Below, piece by piece: positions 16,541 through 25,898 of a stretch of 64,000 nt of DNA (the stretch's first letter is position 1; each line of letters starts with the position of its first letter). Made by a program: the position numbers and the translations under genes. The notes beneath the pieces are model-generated. The model was not told the origin of the DNA. It worked only from the letters and a program-made list of their open reading frames with translations, and did not search any database. The DNA lies in assembly GCF_002896965.1 (NCBI RefSeq), contig NZ_LYMM01000084.1, positions 166,192 through 230,191 of the forward strand, in the 5' to 3' direction. The DNA comes from Novosphingobium guangzhouense. Its GTDB lineage: Bacteria > Pseudomonadota > Alphaproteobacteria > Sphingomonadales > Sphingomonadaceae.

Positions 16541-19500
16541 TCACTCGATAGCGCCTTCCGGCAGGTTCCAGCCTCGCATCCTGACCGTGGCAGTGCCGCG
16601 TGAAGCCGGATATCTTACGGATATACGTCGGGTTTCGCCGGCCAGCAGGGACACGTAGTTGTCGCTAAAATATGCGGGCAGGATCTGCTCTCCCTGGCCG
16701 TCGAAAAGCGTCAGTTTCGTTTGCAGCGCGGGATCGGGACCTGCGTTGCGCAAGTCTATTGTGATCATGCGTTCCGTGTTGCCGGCGGGCTCATCCGCCA
16801 CGCGCTGCGCGGCGATTGTCGGGCGGGGCAAAGACGCCAGCGCCTTGAGATCAGCCGGTGTCGCGGCCTGCCAGTAGAAGTTGTCGGAAAGCCGCGCGCC
16901 ATCGGCATTGAAGGCTTCAAGCCGTACCAGCACCGGCCCCTTTTGAAGCGCCGCGTCGATATTCAGCGCGAAGACTTCGATGCTGCTTCCGGACGGAAGA
17001 TCAAGCTTGGTTTCCTTTGCCAGAACTTCGTGCCCGGAAAGGTTGGTTACGCGCGCAACCACGCGCACGTTTGCTACCATTCCACGGGTGGTGTTGACCA
17101 TCCGCACATACCGGCTGGGCTGATCCATCTGGACGTGAACCGGCTCCGAACCTTTCATGGCTCCGTAGAAAGCAGCGTGCGTGTCGTAGTCTGACGAATA
17201 CATCTGGAAGTCGGCGGAGGGCCATGCCGGGTGCGTCATCCACAGCATCCGCGCACTGTTGGTCTTCCATAGTCCGGCATTAAAGCCTTCAAAGATGGCG
17301 CGATAGGATTCGTAGTTGAGCATCTGCGCCTTGCTTTCGAAATCGGCGAGATCTTTGGCGGGGCCGAATTCAGTGTTCATCGCGGCCATGAAGCTTGCCA
17401 TCGAGACGCCGCGCTCTTGGTGCCAGTCATGATAGACCCATGCATCGCTGATGGGCCAGCGGTCAGCGGCGGCGGGAACGGTCCGCTTCCATGATTCCAG
17501 CGTCGGGAAGCTGGACGTACCTACTTCCACGGCGAAGCCATGCGGATAGCTGGTGAAGTAATCCTCGGGCGGGTGCCATTCGTAGGGACCTGAACCCGCG
17601 AGGTTGATGATCCGCGAATTGCCTTTGTAAAGCCGCGTACCGTCCTCTTCCCAGACGAGGTTCTGGAGAGCCTCCTGTAGCACAGGTTGAGGCACGCCTT
17701 CATTGCGGCCGAACCACAGCACGATCGAAGGATGCGTGCGGTAACGCCGCACGACATCGCGGGCATTGGTGACGAACAGCGGGACGTCTTCCGCCTCGGC
17801 ATCATTGTCCTGCGTCGATTCCCAGAAATCGTTAAGCACCATCAGCCCGTAATGGTCCGCAAGGCTATAAAACGCCTCTTCCGTGCTCTGCCCCATCCAG
17901 TTGCGGATGATGTTCATGCCTGCTTCGCGGTGAAGGCGGAAATAGGGTTCGAGCCGGTCCTGGCCAACTCGTTTCATCATGTCATCCATGCCCCAGTTCC
18001 CGCCCCTCGCGGCGATCCTTACGCCATTGACGCGCAGCACCATCTGGGTGCCCAGCGGATCGTCTGGCAAAGTCTGGACGGCAGACGAGTGCTCGGCACC
18101 GGGCATCAGCGAGTTGGCCCAGCCCCCGCGTACCTTGCGCAGTGCAGCATGTCGTTCATCCATGACCGGGGAGCCCAGTTCGCGAGCCTTCGCAGAGTCC
18201 ACCAGAACCCGGCGTAGGGCGCCTTCGTCGTCGAGCGAGGCCAACTCGTAAGTCACCGTGCGCATCCCGAATTCGAGCGAGCGCGTGTCCGATGGACGCT
18301 CGCCTGCTGAGGTGGTCAGGTGCAGCGTATGAAGGGCAGGGTCGCCGTAGCCATTGGGCCACCACAGCCGGGGGTTTCTTACCTGCAACTGCGGGAATTC
18401 GGCGGAGCGGAAGTGCACGGTGGAGCTTTGCCCAGCGGCAAGGGTGATGGTGCGCGCTACCGAGATGTCGTCGAATTCGGCGCGGACTTGCGTGGTTATC
18501 GATGCATCTGAGTGGTTTGTGACAGGTACGTCTATCGATACTTCCGCAAGCGAATTGTCAGACTTGGGCAGAGCGGTCGAGATTGCCGGATCGCCGATCG
18601 TTACGGCGCCGGTGCGCGCCAGTTCGACGCCTAGCCAGAGCCCGGTATTGCGATCGCGCACGCCGGGGATCCAGTCCCAGCCTTCGCTCGCGCCAAAGGT
18701 GGGGCCGTCGACCATCAGTGCCCCGCCGTTGTCACCGCGTCCGCCGGTCAGCGATTGTTCGTGAGCGATCCCCGGGTGCGGCGGTGGTGAGACACGCACG
18801 GCAATGGCGTTGCGTACCCCCGGAACGAGGTAGCGCCCCATGTCGAACCGACCGCGCACGAAGGCGCCTTTCATCGTGCCGACTGGCTTGCCGTTGACCC
18901 AGACCTCTGCGGCGTAGTTGATGCCCTTGAAAGTCAGCGTCAGCCGGTCATCATGTGTCGCGTCGCTCCCGGCAGGCAGGACGAATTCGGTGCGATACCA
19001 GTAATCCTGGCGCGACAGGCTTTCGGGGATCGCCATGTTGTTCAGGCCGATCGTGGGATCGGGATAGACGCCGCGATCGACCAGCGTGGTCAGGACGGTG
19101 CCGGGGACGGTAGCGGCATACCAGTTGCTTGCATCGTAGCCTGCCTGGGAGAGCGTTGCGCCGTCCCTCGCGTCGCCACTCGGAAGGCGCGGGGCTTCGA
19201 TCAGGCGCCAGCCATTGATCGTGTAGCGGCCATCACCTTCGTTCTGCAGCGCGGGGACCTGTACAGGCTGCGTGGCGCGTGGAGTGGGCAAGGGCGCCTT
19301 GCTGACGGGCAGGGTCCATGCCGGTTGCGGGGTAGCAAGACCGTACTGGGTCTTGATCTGGAGAGGCCAGGACGGGCTTGCGTCCTTGAACCGCAGAAGG
19401 GTTTCGTCGGGTAGTGTCCGGGCAAGGCTTGCCACGGCCCGCGCGTCTTTCAGGCTGGGTGAGAGGGTTAGTCCGGAAAGGTCGCCTGCGAACCCTGCGG

Positions 19501-20053
19501 TGCCTTCGCCACGCGGTCCCATTGCTATCAGCGCCGCGACCGGCCCCGCTGCGGCAGCTTTACCGGATCCGACCCGCCTGCCGTCTACGTAGAATTGTAA
19601 AGCCGCCCCATCGCCAGTTGCGACCAGCAGGTGCCAGTGTCCAGCCTTCAGTGCATCGCCTGCGCGCAAGACCGCACTGCCGAGGGTGAAGGCCGGCCGG
19701 CCGTTTTCCAGCACGAACTGGCGTGATGCTGTGGACTCTCCCGCGCCGAAGCGTGCGATGACCGCGCGGCCTTTTGGCAGGTGTGAAGGCTTGATCCATA
19801 CCTGCATCGTCCAGCGCGGCATGGCGGGCAATGTTTCGCCCTCCGCATAGCCTTGGGGCAGATGCTCGATCGTATCCGATCCTTGCAGGAAACGGGCATC
19901 GTAAGGACCGATGACATCAAGTTTGGGGTGAGGTATACGGCTGCCGGGCCAAGCGATCTGCTGCGCCTGGGCGCATGTCGTCCAAGCCCCCGTGCCCTGC
20001 GCAAACAGAGCACATGCGATCAGTCCTGTCGTGTGGACCGTCTTCCTCTTCAT
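16541..20053 (-). CDS. Glycoside hydrolase family 2 enzyme with N-terminal LamG-like domain
   Basis: A secreted 1170-aa enzyme. After a signal peptide (about residues 1-32) comes a concanavalin-like domain (about 75-205; MQVWIKPSHL and GHWHLLVATGDGAALQFYVD). The GH2 sugar-binding, Ig-like and TIM-barrel domains follow. The acid/base Glu lies in VLWFGRNEGVPQP (about E785) and the probable nucleophile in FAVEVGTSSFPTLES (about E843). This layout is that of the beta-mannosidase/exo-beta-glucosaminidase/endo-beta-mannosidase branch rather than beta-galactosidases. Given the alpha-mannosidases and GH84 nearby, cleavage of the Man-beta-GlcNAc core of N-glycans is attractive but not shown. The ATG at 20053 is preferred because AAGGTGGAG lies just upstream; a GTG at 20065 would sit inside that site. 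It is the last gene of the TonB receptor/GH3/GH2 operon, 22 bases after GH3. Confidence 0.85.
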   Translation of the reverse strand: MKRKTVHTTGLIACALFAQGTGAWTTCAQAQQIAWPGSRIPHPKLDVIGPYDARFLQGSDTIEHLPQGYAEGETLPAMPRWTMQVWIKPSHLPKGRAVIARFGAGESTASRQFVLENGRPAFTLGSAVLRAGDALKAGHWHLLVATGDGAALQFYVDGRRVGSGKAAAAGPVAALIAMGPRGEGTAGFAGDLSGLTLSPSLKDARAVASLARTLPDETLLRFKDASPSWPLQIKTQYGLATPQPAWTLPVSKAPLPTPRATQPVQVPALQNEGDGRYTINGWRLIEAPRLPSGDARDGATLSQAGYDASNWYAATVPGTVLTTLVDRGVYPDPTIGLNNMAIPESLSRQDYWYRTEFVLPAGSDATHDDRLTLTFKGINYAAEVWVNGKPVGTMKGAFVRGRFDMGRYLVPGVRNAIAVRVSPPPHPGIAHEQSLTGGRGDNGGALMVDGPTFGASEGWDWIPGVRDRNTGLWLGVELARTGAVTIGDPAISTALPKSDNSLAEVSIDVPVTNHSDASITTQVRAEFDDISVARTITLAAGQSSTVHFRSAEFPQLQVRNPRLWWPNGYGDPALHTLHLTTSAGERPSDTRSLEFGMRTVTYELASLDDEGALRRVLVDSAKARELGSPVMDERHAALRKVRGGWANSLMPGAEHSSAVQTLPDDPLGTQMVLRVNGVRIAARGGNWGMDDMMKRVGQDRLEPYFRLHREAGMNIIRNWMGQSTEEAFYSLADHYGLMVLNDFWESTQDNDAEAEDVPLFVTNARDVVRRYRTHPSIVLWFGRNEGVPQPVLQEALQNLVWEEDGTRLYKGNSRIINLAGSGPYEWHPPEDYFTSYPHGFAVEVGTSSFPTLESWKRTVPAAADRWPISDAWVYHDWHQERGVSMASFMAAMNTEFGPAKDLADFESKAQMLNYESYRAIFEGFNAGLWKTNSARMLWMTHPAWPSADFQMYSSDYDTHAAFYGAMKGSEPVHVQMDQPSRYVRMVNTTRGMVANVRVVARVTNLSGHEVLAKETKLDLPSGSSIEVFALNIDAALQKGPVLVRLEAFNADGARLSDNFYWQAATPADLKALASLPRPTIAAQRVADEPAGNTERMITIDLRNAGPDPALQTKLTLFDGQGEQILPAYFSDNYVSLLAGETRRISVRYPASRGTATVRMRGWNLPEGAIE

Positions 20054-20075
20054 GCTGTACTCCACCTTCGATGGT

Positions 20076-22655
20076 TCAGCGCGGCATGACCTGCCGTTCG
20101 CCGGTGATGGTCAGGTCGGCCCAGACGCCGGGCGCATCTCCGGGCTGGCCGCCCCCCAGATAGAGCCGATAGGTGCCGGGTACGATCGCACGCTCGCCTT
20201 CAGGGGAAACAGTGCTGAGGCTGCGCGGATCGATGTCAAAGCTGACGTCGACGGTTTTGCCTGCCTTCACGTTGACTCGTCGAAAGGCGACGAGTTGGCG
20301 TTGCAGCTCGGCAAGCATGCGCGCCTTGGGTTGCGGTGCCGTCGGGACCAGATATGCCTGCACCACTTCGTCGCCATCGCGCTTACCTGTATTGGCGAGC
20401 TTGACCGATACGTGCAGCGGCTGTCCTGCAATCACGCTGGCGGCCGCCGCGCCGGTATAGGCGAAGCGGGCATAACTGAGGCCATGACCGAAAGGGTAGA
20501 GCGGCGTGCCGGTAAAGAAGCGGTAGGTGCGCTCCTTCATGTTGTAGTCGATGTAGGGCGGAAGATCGCGCGTGGCGGCATAGAAAGTCACCGGCAGGCG
20601 GCCCGATGGGTTTACATCGCCTGCCAGAACTCTTGCGATGGCGGTGCCGCCGGCTTGACCGGGATACCAGGCATTGAGCACGGCGTCGGCATGGGTCTTG
20701 CTCCAGGTGTCCGCGATCGCCGAGCCGGTCAGCTGAACGACAACGACAGGCTTGCCAGTGGTGGCCAGTGCGGCGAGCAAGTCCCGCTGCGGTGCGGGCA
20801 GTTCGATCGCAGTACGGTCGCCGCCATTGAAGCCGGGAACCTCCAGCCGAAGCGCCTCGCCCTCAAGCGTGGGAGACAGGCCGGTGAAGACTATGATGAC
20901 GTCCACGTCGCGCGCGGCCGCAAGGGCTTCGGCCTGCTGGGCTGCCGCTGGAGCGACCCAGCGCAGGCCGATACCGCCGTCCTGGCTCTGGTGCACGTAT
21001 TCTATACGGATATCGTGGGGCCGCGTATCGGTGAAGGAAATGGTGGCTTCGACCTTGCTGTCGTCGCTTTCTCCGGCACCGGTCATGTCGGCGATCAGCG
21101 GCTTGCCGTCGATCCACAGGGCGACCGGGTCGTGCCCATCGCAATCGAAGCAGCGCGGCACGTCGAGGCGCAGGCGGTATGTGCCTACCGAGGGCGGCGT
21201 CAGTTGGCCGGTCCAGCGCACAGCGTAACGTTCCTGCGCCAGACCGGCGGGAGGAGCGCGATCCCAATCGAAATCGATCTTGCGGTCCTGCCGGCTGGCC
21301 AAAGGCGTTCCGATCATCGCGGTGCCGCGGAAATATTCGCCTTTGAGGCCCTGCCGGCCACCGGAAGAGAGGGCGGTTTCAGGCACAGGCAGTGCAACGC
21401 CCTCGGCAAGCCCGCTTCCTTGTGCATAACGGACCATGTTCGCTCCGAAACGTTCGCGCAACCCCTCAAGCGGGGTCACCGGGGCGGCGGCGGTGCCGTG
21501 GTAATTGGCTTCGAGCACATCGAGGGTGTCCGCGTTTGGTCCGATTACCGCAATTCGTGTGCCGGACTTCAGCGGCAGGCGATCGCGGTTTGAAAGCAGC
21601 ACGAGCGACCTTTCCGCAGCCGTAAGAGCCAGGGCGCGGTTAGCCGCAGTATCGGTCTGCGAAGGCTTGATCCTGTCCCACGGGCTGGACTGCCCGAATG
21701 CAATGCCGAGAGCCGCGCGCGAGGCGAACGTGCGCCGCAGCGCGGCATCGATCGTGCTTTCGGAAACAAGACCGCGCTTCACCGCTTCGGGGAGGGCAGA
21801 GTAGCTGGGGCCGCAGTCGACATCGGTTCCGGCCTTGAGTGCGGCGGCGGCGGCGCTGGGCAGGTCGGGCGTGTAGTAATGGAAAGTGGTGATATACCCC
21901 ACCGCGTCGCAGTCCGACACGACAAGGCCCTTGAAGCCCCAGTCCCCGCGTAACCGGTCGGTGAGCAGGGCCGATGAAGCGCAGGCGGGCACGCCATGCA
22001 GTGAATTGTATGCGCACATCGTTGAGAGCGCCCCGCCGTCGGTCAGCGTCATGCGAAAGGCGGGAGTGTAGGTGCTTACCATATCGCGCGCGGGAATGTC
22101 CGCATCGAAGCTGTTGCGCCCCACTTCCGGCCCGGAATGTGCGGCAAAGTGCTTGGGCGTGGCGATGACGCGGGGATGGGTGGGGTCGGGCCCCTGCAGA
22201 CCTTTCACGAATGCCATGCCGAGATGGCCGGTCAGATAGGGATCTTCGCCGTAGGTTTCCTGACCGCGGCCCCACCGTGGGTCGCGGAAGATGTTCACGT
22301 TGGGAGACCATATATGCAGGCCAGCGAAGCGCGAATGATTTGCCTTGCGGGGTACGGCGTTGAAGTGCGCGCGCGCTTCGGTGGAGACGACCTCGCCAAC
22401 CCGGTGCATCAGGTCCGGGTCCCAACTGGCGGCAAGGCCGATCGCTTGCGGGAAGACGGTGGCGATACCGTCGCGTGCGAAGCCGTGCAGGCCTTCGCTC
22501 CAGTAATCGTATGCGGGGAGATCGGCCTTTGACAGCGCGGGTGCGCTGCTGCCGAGTTGCTGCGCTTTCTCTTCCAGCGTCATCGTCGCGATTGTCTCGT
22601 CGATGACGATGTCCGCGCTCGGTGCCTGCGCAGCGATCAGCAGTAATGACAGCAT
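20076..22655 (-). CDS. Glycoside hydrolase family 3 beta-glycosidase with PA14 insert
   Basis: An 859-aa secreted or periplasmic exo-glycosidase. A short signal (MLSLLLIAAQAPSA) precedes the GH3 barrel with RWGRGQETYGEDPYLTG, TPKHFAAHSGPE and the nucleophile region LVVSDCDAVG (about D248). A PA14-type carbohydrate-binding insert follows (about residues 450-590; VRWTGQLTPPSVGTYRLRL and IRIEYVHQS). The second GH3 domain carries YPGQAGGTAIARVLAGDVNP, and a fibronectin-III-like C-terminal domain follows. This arrangement is common in beta-glucosidases and beta-xylosidases; the linkage specificity cannot be read from sequence. The start at 22655 has GGGGGAACC upstream; the frame extends to 22709 without need. 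It lies 81 bases downstream of a TonB receptor. Confidence 0.88.
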   Translation of the reverse strand: MLSLLLIAAQAPSADIVIDETIATMTLEEKAQQLGSSAPALSKADLPAYDYWSEGLHGFARDGIATVFPQAIGLAASWDPDLMHRVGEVVSTEARAHFNAVPRKANHSRFAGLHIWSPNVNIFRDPRWGRGQETYGEDPYLTGHLGMAFVKGLQGPDPTHPRVIATPKHFAAHSGPEVGRNSFDADIPARDMVSTYTPAFRMTLTDGGALSTMCAYNSLHGVPACASSALLTDRLRGDWGFKGLVVSDCDAVGYITTFHYYTPDLPSAAAAALKAGTDVDCGPSYSALPEAVKRGLVSESTIDAALRRTFASRAALGIAFGQSSPWDRIKPSQTDTAANRALALTAAERSLVLLSNRDRLPLKSGTRIAVIGPNADTLDVLEANYHGTAAAPVTPLEGLRERFGANMVRYAQGSGLAEGVALPVPETALSSGGRQGLKGEYFRGTAMIGTPLASRQDRKIDFDWDRAPPAGLAQERYAVRWTGQLTPPSVGTYRLRLDVPRCFDCDGHDPVALWIDGKPLIADMTGAGESDDSKVEATISFTDTRPHDIRIEYVHQSQDGGIGLRWVAPAAAQQAEALAAARDVDVIIVFTGLSPTLEGEALRLEVPGFNGGDRTAIELPAPQRDLLAALATTGKPVVVVQLTGSAIADTWSKTHADAVLNAWYPGQAGGTAIARVLAGDVNPSGRLPVTFYAATRDLPPYIDYNMKERTYRFFTGTPLYPFGHGLSYARFAYTGAAAASVIAGQPLHVSVKLANTGKRDGDEVVQAYLVPTAPQPKARMLAELQRQLVAFRRVNVKAGKTVDVSFDIDPRSLSTVSPEGERAIVPGTYRLYLGGGQPGDAPGVWADLTITGERQVMPR

Positions 22656-22736
22656 CGGTTCCCCCTGGCGTCGTATTCTGGCGGCAAGACCGTAAGCAAG
22701 CCCGGCCACGAGGGATCGTGACCGGGTATTTCACGA

Positions 22737-25679
22737 TCAGAAGTTGGCGCGCATCCCGACGCGGAAGGCTCGGCCGATGACGTCGTAGAGCGTTGGCGTC
22801 GTGACGTTGCCTGGAACGTTTTCAGCGTCGCGATTGAACAGGTTGTCGACCTTGAAATACGCCTCAACTTCGGGAGTGACTTGCACCGAGGTGCTGAAAT
22901 CGACGTAGAATGCGCCGGGGACGTGGTTGTAATCGATGGTTGGGTTATTGACGGTGGAGACCGGGCAGTTGCTCGTGCACACGACGTATTCGTTGGAAAG
23001 TACCCCGGCGCTGAACCAACGTTCCTGGAAACGAACCGAGAACTTGTCGGTGCTGTAATCCTGCGACAGTAGCAGTTTCCACTTCGGGGTCGCCGTTGCC
23101 TCGATGTTCACGCCGGCCAACTGGTGCGGGATCGTGCCCGGCAGCCCGGTATCGGTGATGTAGTTGCGGGTATTGGTTGCAAGTCCGCGCAGAGTCAGGC
23201 GACCGGGCAGACCCAGCCCTTCCAGATCGGTCTGATAGCTTGCTTCAATGTCGAAGCCGTCAGTCATGATCGACGAGAAATTAAACGGCTGGAGCGTAAC
23301 GTAAGCAGCATTCGGATCGCTGAGATCGAACGAGCCGCAGGTAAATTCCACACCACCGTAGCACAGGTTGATCTGAGTCTGCGCATCGAGCGATGCGATG
23401 GCGTCGTCGATCTTGATGTGGAAGTAGTCCAGCGACAGGCTGAGGCCGGGCAGCCATTCAGGCTGTGACAGGACGATGCCGACTTCGGTGTTACGGGCGA
23501 TCTCCGGCGTCAGGTTGGGGTTGCCGGTGGTCGTCTGCAACACTGTGACGACGCGGTTATTGAAGGGGTCGACGGTTCCCGTGCGGTTGCTGGTGACCGG
23601 CGCGGCGTAAAGTTCGCTCAGGTTCGGTGCGCGGATATCGCGGGATGTCACGCCGCGAAGGGTGATCCCGTCGAGCGGGGTCGCCCAGGTTCCGCCGACC
23701 TTCCAGGTCCAGACCGTGCCAGAGGTGCTGTAGTGGGTGCCACGGCCGGCGGCGTTGAGGTTAGCCGATCCTAGTGCGTCCGACTTGAAGATAGGGACAT
23801 TGACTTCAAGGAAGCCCTCGTAAACGTCATAAGCGCCCGAGCCGTTGCGGTAGTTGCCAGCGTACCAGTTGCCGCCATTGGTATCGAGCAGCGGATCGGC
23901 GGGATACTCTTCCGAGTAGGACGAGCCGGTGGCACCGTTGACGCCATTGCCGTAGGGATCGGCGGTGACGCGGTAGAATTCATGGCGATACTCGCCGCCA
24001 AAGGCGATAGAGACAGGGCCAGCGGGCAGGGCGAAGGGCTCACCATTGAACGCGATGCTGGCTACGTCCTGGGTCTGTCGAGTATGTTGATACGGCCCAT
24101 AGGCGGGCTCGATGTAACTGGCCGCCGCCGCGCTCGGCGCGCTGCCGCCGAAGATGTTGAGCGGGCTGCAGCCGCTTGCCACTGCTGCTGCGCTCGCGCA
24201 GGTGATGGTGCCATCAGGTCCCGCGACAGCATCGATCGCTGCGCGATATCGCGGCATCAGCGCAATATTATAGACGTTGATGTTCGTGATCTCGGTGCCG
24301 TGTTCGTAATAGGCGTCATAGCGCCAGTCCGAACCGAATACAGGGAACTTGCCCTTGGCTCCTGCAACGAAGCGGTACTGCTCGCGCTGGGTGTGTACGT
24401 CGATGTTGTCGAACATCGCGTTGTTCACGCCATAGCCGAAGCTGGTGATCTCGTTTTCGGCACAGGCCTGCTGGATTGAGGCCGGCACATAGGGGTTCGA
24501 GCACTGCATCGTGAGGTTGCCGAACTGCGCGAAGCCCGGGTTCGGCGTGTTACTGGTGCGCACGCGCGCTACGTTGACGGTGGTATAGATCTCGTTGTCG
24601 GGGTCGATGTCGAATCCGATCCGGCCGTAGCTGTTAAGGCGCGTGATCTCCGACATCAGGCTGTTGCCGTTTGCCACGCTGCCCGAAAGGTCGCCACCGA
24701 CGCATGAACCGTTGTAACATTCGTTGCCGTACTGGAACTGGTAGGGGTTCCCGTTCCTGTCGAACGCGGTTCCTGCCAGCGGGCCCGAGGTGATCAGGCC
24801 ATACATCGAATTGAGGCTCGACTGGACATGGTTGCGATAGAGGTACTGCGGCGAGCCATCGTCGGTGATGCCGCGGTTGATCAGACCTACCGCCGTCATC
24901 CAGTCGCGGCCGTTGGGGCCGTCACCGTCAGGGCTGTTGCCGACGCCGAAGCCGGCGCTGGGGATGCCATCTTCGTGGCTGTATTCGCCACTGACGATGA
25001 CGTGCAGGCGATCGTCCATGAACGCCTTGCCGGCTGCTGCCTGGAACGTATAGTTCGCGTTGTCGCCATAGGTGCTGATGCCGCTCATCGCGTTGGCGCG
25101 AAAGCCTTCAAAGCGGGTATCGGTAACGAAATTGACGACACCGCCAACCGCATCTGAACCATACGAAGCAGATGCCCCGCCTGTAACCACGTCGACGCGC
25201 TTGATCAGCAATTGCGGGAACAGGCTGACGTCTGCCACGCCCGTCACGTTGGCGCCAACGACGCGTTGGCCATCGAGCAGGGTCAGCGTGCGGATCGGCT
25301 GCAGTCCGCGCAAGCTGAGGGTGCTGAGCCCCTGAACGCCGGTTGAGGTGCCATTGGCGCCAACCGACGCGCCGGTGCTTCCCTGGAGTGAGGGCAACTG
25401 CGCAATCGTGGTGAAGACGTTCGGCTGCGCGCCTTTGGTGAGGTCTTCGGTTGAAAGGACCTGCGTGGGCGTCGGAGCAGTAAAGCCGCTGGCGGTGATG
25501 CGCGAGCCGGTGACCACGATGTCGCCTTGCGGAGCAGCGGTATCCTCGGCCGCCGGCTGCGGGGGGGCGGATGGTGCGGCCTCCTGCGCCAGCGCAGCCG
25601 TGGTGAGCAGGGAGGACGCCAGCATCGTCGACGCGGCAAGGGACGTGCGCAGCAGGTCCATGCAGAAATGTCGCCTCAT
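22737..25679 (-). CDS. TonB-dependent receptor, probable oligosaccharide importer
   Basis: A 980-aa outer-membrane receptor. It has a signal peptide ending near TTAALAQ, a Pro/Ala-rich linker and the TonB box GDIVVTGSRI. The plug has TLSLRGLQPIRTLTLLDGQR and VDVVTGGASASYGSDAVGGV, and the long barrel ends in AFRVGMRANF. The Cys pairs in barrel loops (for example YGNECYNGSCVGG) are typical of this subclass. The ATG at 25679 has GAGGGGG upstream; the frame is open to 25727 but without a better site. It is the first gene of an operon with GH3 and GH2 and is preceded by an AT-rich palindrome, so it probably takes up oligosaccharides that those enzymes then trim. Confidence 0.9.
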   Translation of the reverse strand: MRRHFCMDLLRTSLAASTMLASSLLTTAALAQEAAPSAPPQPAAEDTAAPQGDIVVTGSRITASGFTAPTPTQVLSTEDLTKGAQPNVFTTIAQLPSLQGSTGASVGANGTSTGVQGLSTLSLRGLQPIRTLTLLDGQRVVGANVTGVADVSLFPQLLIKRVDVVTGGASASYGSDAVGGVVNFVTDTRFEGFRANAMSGISTYGDNANYTFQAAAGKAFMDDRLHVIVSGEYSHEDGIPSAGFGVGNSPDGDGPNGRDWMTAVGLINRGITDDGSPQYLYRNHVQSSLNSMYGLITSGPLAGTAFDRNGNPYQFQYGNECYNGSCVGGDLSGSVANGNSLMSEITRLNSYGRIGFDIDPDNEIYTTVNVARVRTSNTPNPGFAQFGNLTMQCSNPYVPASIQQACAENEITSFGYGVNNAMFDNIDVHTQREQYRFVAGAKGKFPVFGSDWRYDAYYEHGTEITNINVYNIALMPRYRAAIDAVAGPDGTITCASAAAVASGCSPLNIFGGSAPSAAAASYIEPAYGPYQHTRQTQDVASIAFNGEPFALPAGPVSIAFGGEYRHEFYRVTADPYGNGVNGATGSSYSEEYPADPLLDTNGGNWYAGNYRNGSGAYDVYEGFLEVNVPIFKSDALGSANLNAAGRGTHYSTSGTVWTWKVGGTWATPLDGITLRGVTSRDIRAPNLSELYAAPVTSNRTGTVDPFNNRVVTVLQTTTGNPNLTPEIARNTEVGIVLSQPEWLPGLSLSLDYFHIKIDDAIASLDAQTQINLCYGGVEFTCGSFDLSDPNAAYVTLQPFNFSSIMTDGFDIEASYQTDLEGLGLPGRLTLRGLATNTRNYITDTGLPGTIPHQLAGVNIEATATPKWKLLLSQDYSTDKFSVRFQERWFSAGVLSNEYVVCTSNCPVSTVNNPTIDYNHVPGAFYVDFSTSVQVTPEVEAYFKVDNLFNRDAENVPGNVTTPTLYDVIGRAFRVGMRANF

Positions 25680-25784
25680 AGTTATATCCCCCTCAATTGG
25701 GCCGGTGCGATGCCGGGCCGGATTCACTCTCTTTCAGGCAGGATAAGTCGAAATCGCGACGACCCGCAAGATACATTTCGCAAT

Positions 25785-25797
25785 TTTATTTAATAAA
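25785..25797. promoter_or_regulatory. AT-rich palindrome upstream of the TonB receptor operon
   Basis: A perfect 13-base palindrome, TTTATTTAATAAA, is flanked at wider spacing by ATTTCG at 25775-25780 and its complement CGAAAT at 25799-25804. It lies about 105 bases upstream of the receptor start, in the gap after the ROK kinase. Its TTTATT half-sites recur in the elements at 34382 and 39625. A NagC-like ROK repressor (39771-40985) is the candidate binder. Confidence 0.5.
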
Positions 25798-25898
25798 TCG
25801 AAATGCGCGGAAAACTTAGGATTTCTGCGTTGTTCAGAATGGCCGTTTGGCTCAAAAATCGCACGGTTTGCCCTTGCCGGCACCATGCGAGTGGTTGT

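Noticed and set aside
19992..21593. Long plus-strand open frame of 533 codons opposite GH3 and the GH2 start
   Set aside because: It runs antisense through clear GH3 and GH2 coding sequence, has no ribosome site or family motifs, and its amino-acid make-up is that of GC-rich antisense frames.
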